This document shows positions 8,507 through 16,461 of a stretch of 64,000 nt of DNA, piece by piece (within the stretch, counting starts at the first letter, position 1; every line of letters starts with the position of its first letter). This DNA comes from Streptomyces smyrnaeus (GTDB lineage: Bacteria > Actinomycetota > Actinomycetes > Streptomycetales > Streptomycetaceae), in NCBI RefSeq assembly GCF_017676345.1, contig NZ_JAFFZM010000016.1:159334-223333 (forward strand), given 5' to 3'. Below the pieces are notes generated by a model. It worked only from the letters and a program-made list of their open reading frames with translations. It did not search any database and was not told where the DNA came from. Made by a program: the position numbers and the translations under genes.

Positions 8507-8537
8507 GCCGTACCTGACACCCTGTGTCAGGTACGGC
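8507..8537. promoter_or_regulatory. Perfect 14-bp inverted repeat, candidate WYL-regulator operator
   Basis: The arm GCCGTACCTGACAC (8507-8520), a 3-base spacer, and the exact complement GTGTCAGGTACGGC (8524-8537). It lies between the divergent DUF3224 and WYL genes, 24 bases before the regulator's ATG. TGACA/TGTCA cores are typical for YafY-type regulators in actinomycetes; binding is inferred. Confidence 0.7.
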
Positions 8538-8560
8538 GCACCAGCCGCGAGAATGACGGC

Positions 8561-9553
8561 ATGCGCGCCGACCGGCTCCTCTCGCTGCTCCTCCTGCTGC
8601 AAGGCCGCGGCCGGATGACGGCCCCCGAACTCGCCGCCGACCTGGGTGTCTCCGTCCGCACCGTCTACCGCGACATCGAGGCGCTCAGCTCCTCCGGCGT
8701 CCCGGTCTACGCCGACCGCGGCCCGGCGGGCGGCTACCGGCTGATGGACGGGTACCGCACCCGCCTCACCGGGCTGACCGGCCACGAGGCGGGCTCCCTC
8801 TTCCTGTCCGGACTCCCGGGCCCCGCCCAGGAGCTGGGGCTCGGCGCCGTACTGACCACAGCCCAGCTGAAGGTGCGCGCCGCGCTCCCCGACGCGCTCG
8901 CCGAGCACAGCCGACGCGTCCAGGACCGGTTCCACCTGGATGCGCCGGGCTGGTTCCGGGACGCGGACCCGGTGCCGTATCTGCCGCAGGTCGCCGATGC
9001 GGTGTGGGAGCAGCGGGTACTGCAGGTGCGCTACCAGCGCTGGCAGGGCGAGGTGCGGCGCGAGCTGCACCCGCTGGGCATCGTCCTCAAGGGCGGCATC
9101 TGGTACGCGGTCGCGGTCGCCGCGGCCCAGAACGCGGACGGCGAGGGCGCCGTCCGTACGTACCGGATCTCCCGGCTGGTGGAGGTCAGCACCGCCGACG
9201 AGACCTTCGAGCGGCCCGCGGGCTTCGACCTGCCCGGCTACTGGGAGGCGTCGACGCAGCGCCTGGAGGCGATGCTCCGCCAGGAGGTGGCCCGGCTCCG
9301 GCTCTCCCCGGCGGGCCGACGGCTGCTCGTCGCGAAGTTCGGTACCTCGGGCGAGCGTGCGCTGGAGGGCGCGGGACCGTCGGGCGAGGACGGGTGGGCC
9401 GAGGTGGAGCTGGCCGTCGAGTCGCTGCCGGTCGCCGTCTCCGATCTGCTCAGCCTGGGCGCGGAGGCGGAGGTGCTGGGGCCGCCCGCACTGCGGGAGG
9501 CCGTGGTCGAAGCCGTCCGCGCCCTGGCGGCCCGCTATCCACCAAAAGTCTGA
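8561..9553 (+). CDS. WYL-domain transcriptional regulator (YafY type)
   Basis: 330-residue regulator. Residues 1-60 form an HTH_11/DeoR-like domain (MRADRLLSLLLLLQGRGRMT, then LAADLGVSVRTVYRDIEALSSSGVPVYADRGPAGGYRL). Residues about 135-215 form a WYL domain with the characteristic PLGIVLKGGIWYAVAV and the arginine-rich YRISRLVEV strand. A WCX-like C-terminal extension follows. WYL domains bind nucleotides, small ligands or nucleic acid and control the adjoining HTH. It is divergent from the DUF3224 gene and probably regulates it and itself through the repeat at 8507-8537. Confidence 0.9.
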   Translation: MRADRLLSLLLLLQGRGRMTAPELAADLGVSVRTVYRDIEALSSSGVPVYADRGPAGGYRLMDGYRTRLTGLTGHEAGSLFLSGLPGPAQELGLGAVLTTAQLKVRAALPDALAEHSRRVQDRFHLDAPGWFRDADPVPYLPQVADAVWEQRVLQVRYQRWQGEVRRELHPLGIVLKGGIWYAVAVAAAQNADGEGAVRTYRISRLVEVSTADETFERPAGFDLPGYWEASTQRLEAMLRQEVARLRLSPAGRRLLVAKFGTSGERALEGAGPSGEDGWAEVELAVESLPVAVSDLLSLGAEAEVLGPPALREAVVEAVRALAARYPPKV

Positions 9554-9597
9554 CGGCACACCGGCGACGAGATCGGGCAGCCCAGGGCCGGAGCGTG

Positions 9598-9633
9598 TTG
9601 CGCTCCTGACTGATGCATCAGTCAGGAGCACAA
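9598..9633. promoter_or_regulatory. 36-bp near-perfect palindrome upstream of the XRE-TetR regulator
   Basis: The left half is TTGCGCTCCTGACTGATG (9598-9615) and the right half is its complement (9616-9633) with one mismatch (9601/9630). The inner 28 bases are a perfect palindrome. It lies 45 bases after the WYL gene stop and 94 bases before the XRE-TetR gene. The TGACT..AGTCA core is TetR-like, so an operator is most likely; a terminator role for the WYL gene is also possible. Confidence 0.7.
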
Positions 9634-9726
9634 TCACCTCTGATTCACCGGGTATACCTGCGCAAACGCAAACAAAGCGACCACCCGATCATTGCGCTTA
9701 TCTCAACGTGCCCGTACGGTGGCCGC

Positions 9727-10647
9727 ATGCGGAACACAGCGGGCGACAGGATCCAGGACGGCGCGGGCGAGATCGCCGAGCGCGTCCGCAAGGTCGTCGA
9801 GGCCGCCGGATGCAGCCAGCGGGAGTTCGCCCGGCGCATCGTGATGGACCCGTCCAAGCTCTCCCGTTCGCTCGGCGGCACCCGCCGCTTCACCGTCGCG
9901 GAACTGGCGCGGATCGCCGACGCGGGGCAGGTCGACGCCGGATGGCTGCTCGGATCCGGCAGCACCGGGTCCGACGAGCCGAAGACCCCGAGCGTCGCGC
10001 CGCCCCCCACCGGCGGGACGCGGACGACTGCGCTTCCCGCCGCCGGACGCCCGCTGCAGATCGTGCGGGAGACGGTGCGGCTCATCGCGGAGCACGGTTT
10101 CCATGCCGTCCGGGTGGCCGACATCGCCGCAGCGTGCGACACCAGCACCGCCGCCATCCACTACCACTTCCCCGGCCGCGCCGAGCTGCTGGAGGCGGCG
10201 GTGCGCTGGTGCATGGACGAGGACACCGCCCGCCGCGCTGCGCGGATCGCCGAGGCCGGCGCGGACGAGGACGCCGCCGCGGAACTGGACGAGCTCCTCG
10301 CCCTGCAGACACCTCGTACCGAGCAGCAGCGGCGGCAGTGGCTGGTGTGGCTCGACCTGTGGGCCGAGGCCGCGCGCTCGACCGCGATCGGAAAGCTGCA
10401 CGTCGAGTACTACCGGCAGTGGCGCACCACCGTCGCCGACGTCGTCCGGCGCGGTATCGCCCAGGGCGTCTTCCGCGAGGTCGACCCCGAGTTCAGCGCC
10501 CTGCGGCTGACCGCGCTCGTCGACGGACTGGCCTCCCAGGTGCTGGCCAGCGCAGCCGGAGCCGAGGACGGTACCGGCCCCGACGACATGTACGCGGCGC
10601 TGCGCGCGTATGTGCGCACCGAGCTCCTCCCCAAGCCCACCGACTGA
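9727..10647 (+). CDS. Dual-HTH regulator: XRE domain fused to a TetR domain
   Basis: 306-residue regulator with two DNA-binding modules. Residues about 13-78 are an XRE/HTH_3 domain (EIAERVRKVVEAAGCSQREF, then DPSKLSRSLGGTRRFTVAELARIADAGQVD). A Pro/Thr linker follows to about 105. A TetR_N HTH spans about 110-160 (IVRETVRLIAEHGFHAVRVA, AACDTSTAAIHYHFPGRAELL), then an all-helical BetI/TetR C-terminal ligand domain. The start MRNTAGDR is preferred over upstream ATGs because family-like sequence begins there. It lies 39 bases before the BKACE gene in the same direction and probably controls the carnitine genes in response to an intermediate. Two HTH modules in one chain could let it bind two operator types. 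Confidence 0.9.
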   Translation: MRNTAGDRIQDGAGEIAERVRKVVEAAGCSQREFARRIVMDPSKLSRSLGGTRRFTVAELARIADAGQVDAGWLLGSGSTGSDEPKTPSVAPPPTGGTRTTALPAAGRPLQIVRETVRLIAEHGFHAVRVADIAAACDTSTAAIHYHFPGRAELLEAAVRWCMDEDTARRAARIAEAGADEDAAAELDELLALQTPRTEQQRRQWLVWLDLWAEAARSTAIGKLHVEYYRQWRTTVADVVRRGIAQGVFREVDPEFSALRLTALVDGLASQVLASAAGAEDGTGPDDMYAALRAYVRTELLPKPTD

Positions 10648-10686
10648 GCACCGACCACTCCGCCCACCCCTCCCGGAGGTATCGCC

Positions 10687-11577
10687 ATGCCCATGAACGA
10701 GAACGTCATCATCACCGCCGCCCTCACCGGCGCCGGTGACACCGTCGGACGCAGCCCGCATGTGCCCGTCACCCCCGAGCAGATAGCCGTATCGGCCGTC
10801 GAGGCGGCCGAGGCGGGCGCCGCCGTCGTGCACATCCACGTACGCGACCCCGAGACCGGCGCCCCCTCGCGGGACCGGAAGCTGTACCGCGAGGTCGTCG
10901 AGCGGATCAAGGAGACCGGTACGGACGTCGTCATCAATCTGACCGCCGGCATGGGCGGCGATCTGGTGCTCGACGCGGACCAGCCGCTGGAGAAGGGCGC
11001 ACTGGAGGGTACGGACCTGGTCGGCGGCCTCGACCGGCTGCCGCACGTGGAGGACCTGCTGCCCGACATCTGCACCCTGGACTGCGGGTCGCTCAACTTC
11101 GGCGACCAGCTGTACATCTCCACGACGGAGATGCTGCGCAAGGGGGCACGGCGCATCCAGGAACTCGGCGTCAAGCCGGAGCTGGAGATCTTCGACACGG
11201 GGCAGCTGTGGTTCGCCAAGCAGCTGCGGGACGAGGGGCTGCTGGACGAGCCGACCCTCTTCCAGCTGTGCATGGGCATCCCGTGGGGCGCCCCGGCGGA
11301 CCCGGGTGTGCTGCAGTCGATGGTCAACTTCCTGCCGGCGGGTGCGCAGTGGGCCTCGTTCGCGCTGGGGCGGATGCAGATGCCGTGGGTGGCGCAGTCG
11401 ATTCTGCTCGGCGGAAATGTGCGGGTGGGGTTGGAGGACAACCTGTATCTGAGCCGGGGTGTGAAGGCGACGAACGCGCAGTTGGTGGAGCGCGCCGTGA
11501 CCATCACCGAGTCCCTGGGAGCCTCGGTGGCCTCCCCCGCCGAGGCCCGCACCCGGCTGGGACTCGCGCCCCGGTGA
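10687..11577 (+). CDS. BKACE-family beta-keto acid cleavage enzyme, probably dehydrocarnitine cleavage
   Basis: 296-residue DUF849/BKACE protein. These Zn enzymes join a beta-keto acid with acetyl-CoA to give acetoacetate and a new CoA thioester. The metal-binding HIHVRDP motif is at about residues 54-60, followed by INLTAGMGG and the late segment LGGNVRVGLEDNLYLSRG. GGAGG is placed 8 bases before the ATG. The next two genes encode an L-carnitine dehydrogenase-type protein and a hot-dog thioesterase, the exact trio (CdhA, CdhB, CdhC) that converts carnitine to glycine betaine. Here it would cleave 3-dehydrocarnitine with acetyl-CoA to betainyl-CoA and acetoacetate. Substrate is inferred from family and neighbours. 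Confidence 0.85.
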   Translation: MPMNENVIITAALTGAGDTVGRSPHVPVTPEQIAVSAVEAAEAGAAVVHIHVRDPETGAPSRDRKLYREVVERIKETGTDVVINLTAGMGGDLVLDADQPLEKGALEGTDLVGGLDRLPHVEDLLPDICTLDCGSLNFGDQLYISTTEMLRKGARRIQELGVKPELEIFDTGQLWFAKQLRDEGLLDEPTLFQLCMGIPWGAPADPGVLQSMVNFLPAGAQWASFALGRMQMPWVAQSILLGGNVRVGLEDNLYLSRGVKATNAQLVERAVTITESLGASVASPAEARTRLGLAPR

Positions 11578-11639
11578 CCCCCACCCCGCCCCGTCCCCCG
11601 TCCCCCGAGATACAGCACGAGCACGAAGGAGCCCACACC

Positions 11640-12602
11640 ATGACAACAGCACTCCCTCCCGATGAGGTGCGCCGGGTCACCTGTGTCGGCGCCGGTGTCA
11701 TAGGCGGCGGCTGGGTCGCCCATTTCCTGGCCCGCGGTTACGACGTCACCGCGTGGGACCCCGCACCGGACGCCCCCGAGAAGCTGCGCCGCCTGGTGGA
11801 CGCGGCCTGGCCGGCGCTCACCCGGCTGGGGTTGGCCGAAGGCGCGTCGCCGGAGCGGCTCACAGTCGCGCCGGCCCTCGAAGAGGCCTGTGCGCAGGCG
11901 CAGTTCGTCCAGGAGAGCGCGCCGGAGAAGCTGGAGCTCAAGCGGGACCTGCTGGCACAACTGGACGCGGCGACGCCGAAGGATGTCGTCATCGCCTCGT
12001 CCACGTCCGGCTACCCGATGACGGACATGCAGACGCAGGCCGCGGACCCGCAGCGGCTGCTGGTGGGGCACCCGTTCAACCCGCCGTATCTGATCCCGCT
12101 GGTCGAGGTGGTCGGCGGGCGGAGCACCGCGCAGTGGGCCGTCGAGTGGGCGTCGCGGTTCTACGAGGTGGCGGGCAAGTCGGTGATCACGATGGAACGG
12201 GAGCTGCCCGGGTTCATCGCCAACCGGTTGCAGGAGGCGCTGTGGCGGGAGGCGCTGCACATGGTCGCCAACGGAGAGGCGACGGTGAAGGAGATCGACG
12301 ACTCGATCACCGAGGGGCCGGGGCTGCGATGGGCGTTCATGGGCCCGTGCCTGACGTTCGCGCTGGCGGGCGGCGAAGGCGGAATGGGTCATATGCTCGA
12401 CCACTTCGGGCCGTCCCTGAAGTCTCCGTGGACCCGGCTGGAGGCTCCCGAGCTGGACTCCGCCCTGCGGGAGGCGATGGTCGCGGGGTGCGAGGAGGCG
12501 GCCGACGGGCGCAGCATCGCCGAACTGGTCGCCGAGCGGGACCAGGGCGTCATCGACGTGCTGCGGGCCACCGGCCGGCTGCCGGGTGGGGATGCCCGAT
12601 GA
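11640..12602 (+). CDS. L-carnitine dehydrogenase-like 3-hydroxyacyl dehydrogenase
   Basis: 320-residue NAD-dependent dehydrogenase of the 3-hydroxyacyl-CoA dehydrogenase family. The Rossmann motif VGAGVIGGGW is at about 19-28. Family signatures include SSTSGYPMTDMQ, GHPFNPPYLIPLVEVVGG, and GFIANRLQEALWREALHMV. The lone two-domain form without a hydratase is typical of L-carnitine dehydrogenase (CdhA), which makes 3-dehydrocarnitine. AAGGAG precedes the ATG. It ends in an ATGA overlap with the thioesterase gene and starts 62 bases after BKACE, so the three form one operon. L-gulonate or 3-hydroxybutyryl-CoA dehydrogenase activity is less likely in this context. Confidence 0.85.
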   Translation: MTTALPPDEVRRVTCVGAGVIGGGWVAHFLARGYDVTAWDPAPDAPEKLRRLVDAAWPALTRLGLAEGASPERLTVAPALEEACAQAQFVQESAPEKLELKRDLLAQLDAATPKDVVIASSTSGYPMTDMQTQAADPQRLLVGHPFNPPYLIPLVEVVGGRSTAQWAVEWASRFYEVAGKSVITMERELPGFIANRLQEALWREALHMVANGEATVKEIDDSITEGPGLRWAFMGPCLTFALAGGEGGMGHMLDHFGPSLKSPWTRLEAPELDSALREAMVAGCEEAADGRSIAELVAERDQGVIDVLRATGRLPGGDAR

Positions 12603-13057
12603 CGCGGCTGCCTTCCTTCGAACAGACGGTCCGCCCCGAGTGGATCGACTACAACGGCCATATGAGCGAGGCGTTCTACGTCCTCGTCTTCGGCCACGCG
12701 ACCGACGCGATGATGGACGCTGTGGGCCTGGGCCCCACGTACCGGGAGCGCACGGGCTGTTCGCTGTACACCGTCGAGGCGCATGTGCGGTATCTGAGTG
12801 AGGTGCCGGAGGGAGCGCCGCTCGCGGTGCGGACCCGTGTTCTCGGTGTCGCCGGGAAGAAGCTCCGGTTCGTGCACGAGATGAACGTCGAGGAGCAGGT
12901 GGTCGCCACCAGCGAGCTGTTCGCGCTGCACGTCGGGGCCGAAGGCAGCGTGCCGTTCCCCGACGAGGTGGAGCAGCGGCTCGCGGACCTCGTCGAGGAG
13001 GCACCGGAGTGGGCGGGTCGGGCCATCGCGCCGGTCGGCTGGCCTGGGCGATGTTGA
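12599..13057 (+). CDS. Hot-dog thioesterase, probable betainyl-CoA thioesterase
   Basis: 152-residue single hot-dog-fold acyl-CoA thioesterase. The N-terminal signature VRPEWIDYNGHMSEAFYVLVF contains the conserved DYNGHM turn with the catalytic acid. Its start overlaps the dehydrogenase stop as ATGA. In known carnitine clusters a protein of this kind (CdhB) hydrolyses betainyl-CoA to glycine betaine and CoA, the last step after BKACE. The assignment rests on gene context; 4-hydroxybenzoyl-CoA-like thioesterases share the same fold. Confidence 0.82.
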   Translation: MTRLPSFEQTVRPEWIDYNGHMSEAFYVLVFGHATDAMMDAVGLGPTYRERTGCSLYTVEAHVRYLSEVPEGAPLAVRTRVLGVAGKKLRFVHEMNVEEQVVATSELFALHVGAEGSVPFPDEVEQRLADLVEEAPEWAGRAIAPVGWPGRC

Positions 13058-13119
13058 CGTTTCAGGGTGGGAATCCGACAATGAGCCCCATGGTCGCGCA
13101 CTCCACCTCACCGCTCGGA

Positions 13120-13222
13120 CGCCACGGCGTCCCGTGGCGGCGTGGGTGCGAGCGATCCGGTCTCTAGGTGTGACGCCGGCTCCCCGTGCGGGAGCGACGG
13201 AGCCACCGCGCCATGGCGCGGT
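13120..13222. promoter_or_regulatory. Hairpin and 18-bp palindrome between the carnitine genes and the dioxygenase
   Basis: An 8-bp stem with a 4-base loop (13120-13139) could end the carnitine operon. A perfect 18-bp palindrome, ACCGCGCCATGGCGCGGT, lies at 13205-13222, 44 bases before the dioxygenase ATG, in the position of an operator. No promoter hexamers stand out. Confidence 0.4.
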
Positions 13223-13266
13223 AGGTGCATTGTCCACCGTTGATCGGATCCGCTGGAGGACCTTTC

Positions 13267-14205
13267 ATGAGCACCACCATCCCTGAGACGACTGCCGCTC
13301 TTCGTGACGCCCGCGTTCCGGAGGGCGGCCTGTACGAAGGCGTGCGTATTCTGCGGCCCTTCCCCGAGAGCTGGGAGGAGCGCCCCTACGAGCTGATCGA
13401 GGTCGTGCCGCAGACGCGCGTCATCGGCGCGGAGATCCGGGGCGCCGATCTGTCCCGGCCGCTGAGCCCCGCGCTGCGTGCGGAGCTGAACCGGGCGCTG
13501 CTGGAGTGGAAGGTCCTCTTCTTCCGCGGCGCCGACCTCACCCCGCAGCAGCAGGCCGCGTTCGCGCGGCACTGGGGCGAGTTGGAGACCAACCCGCTGC
13601 TGGCGCGCGGCTCCAGCGACGAGATCGTCCGCTTCGACAAGGGCGCCGCGACGCGGCCCACGTACGAGAACGTGTGGCACACCGACGTCACCTTCCGTGA
13701 GCGGCCCGCGATGGGTGCGGTGCTGCAGCTGCGGGAGGTGCCGCCGCTGGGTGGGCACACCATGTGGGCCGACATGGCCGCCGCGTACGACAATCTGCCG
13801 TCCCATGTGCGGGAGCGGATCGACGGGGCGACGGCGGTGCACGACTTCATCCCCGGGTTCGCACGGTTCACCTCGGCCCAGCGGCTGGCCGAGCTGCAGG
13901 AGCAGTTCCCGCCGGTCGAGCACCCGGTGGTGCGAACGCACCCGGAGACGGGCCGCAAGATGCTGTTCGTGAACACCTCGTTCACCACCCACATCGTGGG
14001 GATGGAGCGCGAGGAGAGCGACCAGCTGCTGGCCGAGCTGGTCCGTCAGGCGCATGTCCCGGAGTACCAGGTGCGGTTCGCCTGGCAGCCCGGTGACATC
14101 GCGTTCTGGGACAACCGGGCCACCCAGCACTACGCCCTGTTCGACTACGCGCCGCACCGGCGGGTGGCCGAACGGGTGGCCATCGTCGGCGACAGGCCCT
14201 TCTGA
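13267..14205 (+). CDS. TauD/TfdA-family Fe(II)/2-oxoglutarate-dependent dioxygenase
   Basis: 312-residue dioxygenase. The iron facial triad is visible: WHTDVTF (HxD, about residues 138-142) and a distal His in ATQHYALFDY. The 2-oxoglutarate-binding Arg is in the following HRRVAERVAI. A strong GGAGG precedes the ATG. Family members hydroxylate taurine, sulfonates, 2,4-D or quaternary amines. It follows the carnitine operon after 209 bases with its own possible operator, so it may act on a related quaternary amine; gamma-butyrobetaine hydroxylation would fit the pathway, but the extra N-terminal domain of those enzymes is absent. Substrate unknown. Confidence 0.88.
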   Translation: MSTTIPETTAALRDARVPEGGLYEGVRILRPFPESWEERPYELIEVVPQTRVIGAEIRGADLSRPLSPALRAELNRALLEWKVLFFRGADLTPQQQAAFARHWGELETNPLLARGSSDEIVRFDKGAATRPTYENVWHTDVTFRERPAMGAVLQLREVPPLGGHTMWADMAAAYDNLPSHVRERIDGATAVHDFIPGFARFTSAQRLAELQEQFPPVEHPVVRTHPETGRKMLFVNTSFTTHIVGMEREESDQLLAELVRQAHVPEYQVRFAWQPGDIAFWDNRATQHYALFDYAPHRRVAERVAIVGDRPF

Positions 14206-14222
14206 ACCGCCGACCTCAAGCC

Positions 14223-14262
14223 GCTTCGCCCGCCCCCCTTCCCCCGGAGGGGCGGGCGAAGC
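14223..14262. terminator. Perfect 14-bp hairpin between convergent genes
   Basis: GCTTCGCCCGCCCC (14223-14236) pairs exactly with 14249-14262 across a 12-base loop. It lies between the dioxygenase (plus) and the quinone oxidoreductase (minus) and can serve both. Confidence 0.8.
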
Positions 14263-14279
14263 CGTCCCCCGCGCGGGTT

Positions 14280-15269
14280 TCACCCCACCGTCAGCAGCGT
14301 CTTGCCCAGCACTTCGCGGGCCTCGATGGCGGTGTGCGCCTTGGCGGCGTCCTCCAGCGGGAAGGTCTGCCCGACCACCGGGCGCAGCCGGCCTGCCGCG
14401 GCCTCGGACAGGGCGCGGTCCAGCAGGGGCTTCGCCTCGGCCGGGGACAGCTGGACCTGTTCGATACCTGCCAGCGTGACCTCGCGGGCCTCGGCCGCCT
14501 CCGGGTCGACCTCCGCGAAGCCGCCGGAGGGTGCCCCGTGCGCGGAGAAGCGGGCTCCGCGTGCGGCCAGCTCGAAGGCCCGGCTGCCGATGGTGCCGCC
14601 CACGCCGTCGAACACCACATGGACGCCGGCTTCGCCGACCGCCTCCCGCACCCGGTCCGGCCAGTCGGGCCGCGCGTAGTCGACCACCGCGTCGGCGCCC
14701 AGCTCCTGCTGGGCGAGGGCGAGTTTCCGTTCGCCGCGAGCAGCCGCGACGACCCGGGCGCCGGCGGCCTTGGCCAACTGCACCAGCAGTGCGCCGAGCC
14801 CACCGCCCGCCGCCAGGACGAGCACCCAGGCGCCGGGGCGCAGATTGCCTGCGCCGACGGCGTTGTCGAAGAGCCGTACGGCGGTGGGGCCGTCGTGCAC
14901 CAGCGCGGTCGCCGTGGCCAGGTCGAGCCCCGCGGGTACGACGCTGACCGTCTCGATCGGGGCGAGCGCGCGCTGCGCGTACCCGCCCGCGGCAGGCGCT
15001 GCGGTCTTGCTGACGACCTGCCTTCCCCGCCAGGCGGCACCGATGTCCGCGCCCAGCAGGTCGATCCGGCCGCCGACCGCGCCGCCGGGTACATACGGCA
15101 GCGCGGGGTCGAAGAAGGCACCGTCCCGCCTGATCTGGGTCTCCAAAAAGATCACGTCGGCGTAGGCGACCTCGATGACCACCTGCCCGGGGCCGGGGGC
15201 GGGGTCGGGCAGTTCGACGACCTCCAGCACTTCGGGACCGCCGAAGCGCGATACCTGGATTCCACGCAT
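14280..15269 (-). CDS. Zinc-independent quinone oxidoreductase (MDR family)
   Basis: 329-residue NADPH-dependent quinone/enone reductase of the medium-chain dehydrogenase family. It begins MRGIQVSRFGGPEVLEVVEL, a typical QOR opening, and has the cofactor motif LVLAAGGGLGALLVQLAKAAGA (AxxGGxG). The catalytic and structural zinc cysteines of alcohol dehydrogenases are absent, which is usual for QOR. The start MRGIQV is chosen over an upstream in-frame start because homology begins there and a GGAG lies about 12 bases before it. A MerR/SoxR-like dyad lies 52 bases upstream, suggesting redox-cycling induction. Confidence 0.9.
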   Translation of the reverse strand: MRGIQVSRFGGPEVLEVVELPDPAPGPGQVVIEVAYADVIFLETQIRRDGAFFDPALPYVPGGAVGGRIDLLGADIGAAWRGRQVVSKTAAPAAGGYAQRALAPIETVSVVPAGLDLATATALVHDGPTAVRLFDNAVGAGNLRPGAWVLVLAAGGGLGALLVQLAKAAGARVVAAARGERKLALAQQELGADAVVDYARPDWPDRVREAVGEAGVHVVFDGVGGTIGSRAFELAARGARFSAHGAPSGGFAEVDPEAAEAREVTLAGIEQVQLSPAEAKPLLDRALSEAAAGRLRPVVGQTFPLEDAAKAHTAIEAREVLGKTLLTVG

Positions 15270-15320
15270 TGCAACCACTCTCCTCACGCCGACGACCGTC
15301 GGCTGGACACGAGAGCAGTC

Positions 15321-15347
15321 TTCAACTTGAACAAAGGTTGAGGTCAA
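15321..15347 (-). promoter_or_regulatory. SoxR/MerR-like dyad in the quinone oxidoreductase promoter
   Basis: On the minus strand the sequence reads TTGACCTCAAC, then 10 bases, then GTTGAAG: a TCAAC/GTTGA dyad directly downstream of a TTGACC-like -35. MerR-family activators use dyads lying in a long -35/-10 spacer, and SoxR sites begin TTGACCTCAA. The right half diverges from the SoxR consensus, so assignment is tentative. Confidence 0.45.
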
Positions 15348-15365
15348 CTCGGGCGGGCGAGGCGG

Positions 15366-16352
15366 TCAGGCGGGCGTACGCACCTCGTCGCGGATGCGGC
15401 TGACGCGCTCCGCCCAGGCCTCAAGGTCCACGCTCTTCGGGTCGACCGAGTAGGTGTCGGCGCTGTCCTTGGCGACGTAGGCCGCGGTGCCCGGGTCGCT
15501 CCAGGCGCAGACGGGGATCGTCAGCTTCCGGCCGGCCTGCGACTTGACCAGCACCTCGCAGGTCAGCGGGTCGCCACCGGCCGGGGTGATGTCGCGGCGC
15601 TTGACGGCCACCTCCATGGCCGAGCCCGACTCCATGCCGTCCATCATCTGGTTCTTGGACAGCTCCGGGTTTCCGTAGTCCTCGCCGGTGGCCGCGCCGT
15701 AGAGGAGGCGGGAGGTGTCGGAGGAGTTGGAGTAGGAGCCCAGATGGGCCGTCTCGCCCGGCCGTGCGGGCTTGACCGAGTCGCTGAGGTCCTTGCGGAG
15801 CCGGTACCGGCCGTCCTCCAGCGTCTTGGGGAAGCTCAGCTTGTAGGTGGTCCTCGACTCGCTGGGGCTCGGCGTCGGCTCCTCGTCGTCGGAAGGCTCC
15901 TCGGAGGGCTCGCCGGAGGACTCGTCGGAGGGCGAGCCGGACTGCTCGGAGGAGGCCTTGTTGTCGGCGGAGTCGTTCTTGTCGTCGTCACCGCCCGAGA
16001 GGGCCAGCAACGTCCCCGCCACCGCGACGGCGACGACCAGGACGGCGGCCACCACGATGCCGACGACCTTGTTGCTGCGGTTCGGTGAGGGCGGCGGGCT
16101 GCCGTACGGGGCCGGGAAGCCACCGGGGCCGTACGGTGCTCCGGGCCCGCCCGGTGCTCCGGGGCCGACCGGTGCTCCAGGGCCGACCGGTGCTCCGGGC
16201 CCGGCCGGTGGCTGCCCGTAACCGCCGCCCGGCGGCCCGCCGAAACCGCCGTTCTGCGGCTCGCCGAAGCCACCCCCGGACGGGGGGCCGAAACCACCGC
16301 CGCCCGGAGGGTGGCCCGGGGGCTGGTTCGGTGGCTGCGGGGGTGTCGTCAT
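15366..16352 (-). CDS. Membrane-anchored protein with Pro/Gly-rich cytoplasmic N-terminus and extracellular domain
   Basis: 328 residues with no recognised enzyme family. Residues 1-95 are Pro/Gly-rich, with repeats such as GFGPPSGGGFGEPQNGG and GPGAPVGPGAP. One transmembrane helix follows (VVGIVVAAVLVVAVAVAGTL, about 98-117). A Ser/Glu/Asp-rich flexible linker runs to about 170, and an extracellular domain of about 155 residues contains two Cys that may pair. This build is common in Streptomyces cell-surface or signalling proteins of unknown role. The start MTTPPQPP is chosen because the upstream extension has a different composition. It lies alone between two minus-strand genes. Confidence 0.75.
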   Translation of the reverse strand: MTTPPQPPNQPPGHPPGGGGFGPPSGGGFGEPQNGGFGGPPGGGYGQPPAGPGAPVGPGAPVGPGAPGGPGAPYGPGGFPAPYGSPPPSPNRSNKVVGIVVAAVLVVAVAVAGTLLALSGGDDDKNDSADNKASSEQSGSPSDESSGEPSEEPSDDEEPTPSPSESRTTYKLSFPKTLEDGRYRLRKDLSDSVKPARPGETAHLGSYSNSSDTSRLLYGAATGEDYGNPELSKNQMMDGMESGSAMEVAVKRRDITPAGGDPLTCEVLVKSQAGRKLTIPVCAWSDPGTAAYVAKDSADTYSVDPKSVDLEAWAERVSRIRDEVRTPA

Positions 16353-16461
16353 CCCGTGTCCCTCCCGGCGAGGGAGGAGTTCCCCGTCCCCCGACCGTGC
16401 TCTGCCTGCGCTGAGGTCACGGTACCGCCGTTGGCCAGAGGATGACTCTCGGGATATCCGC

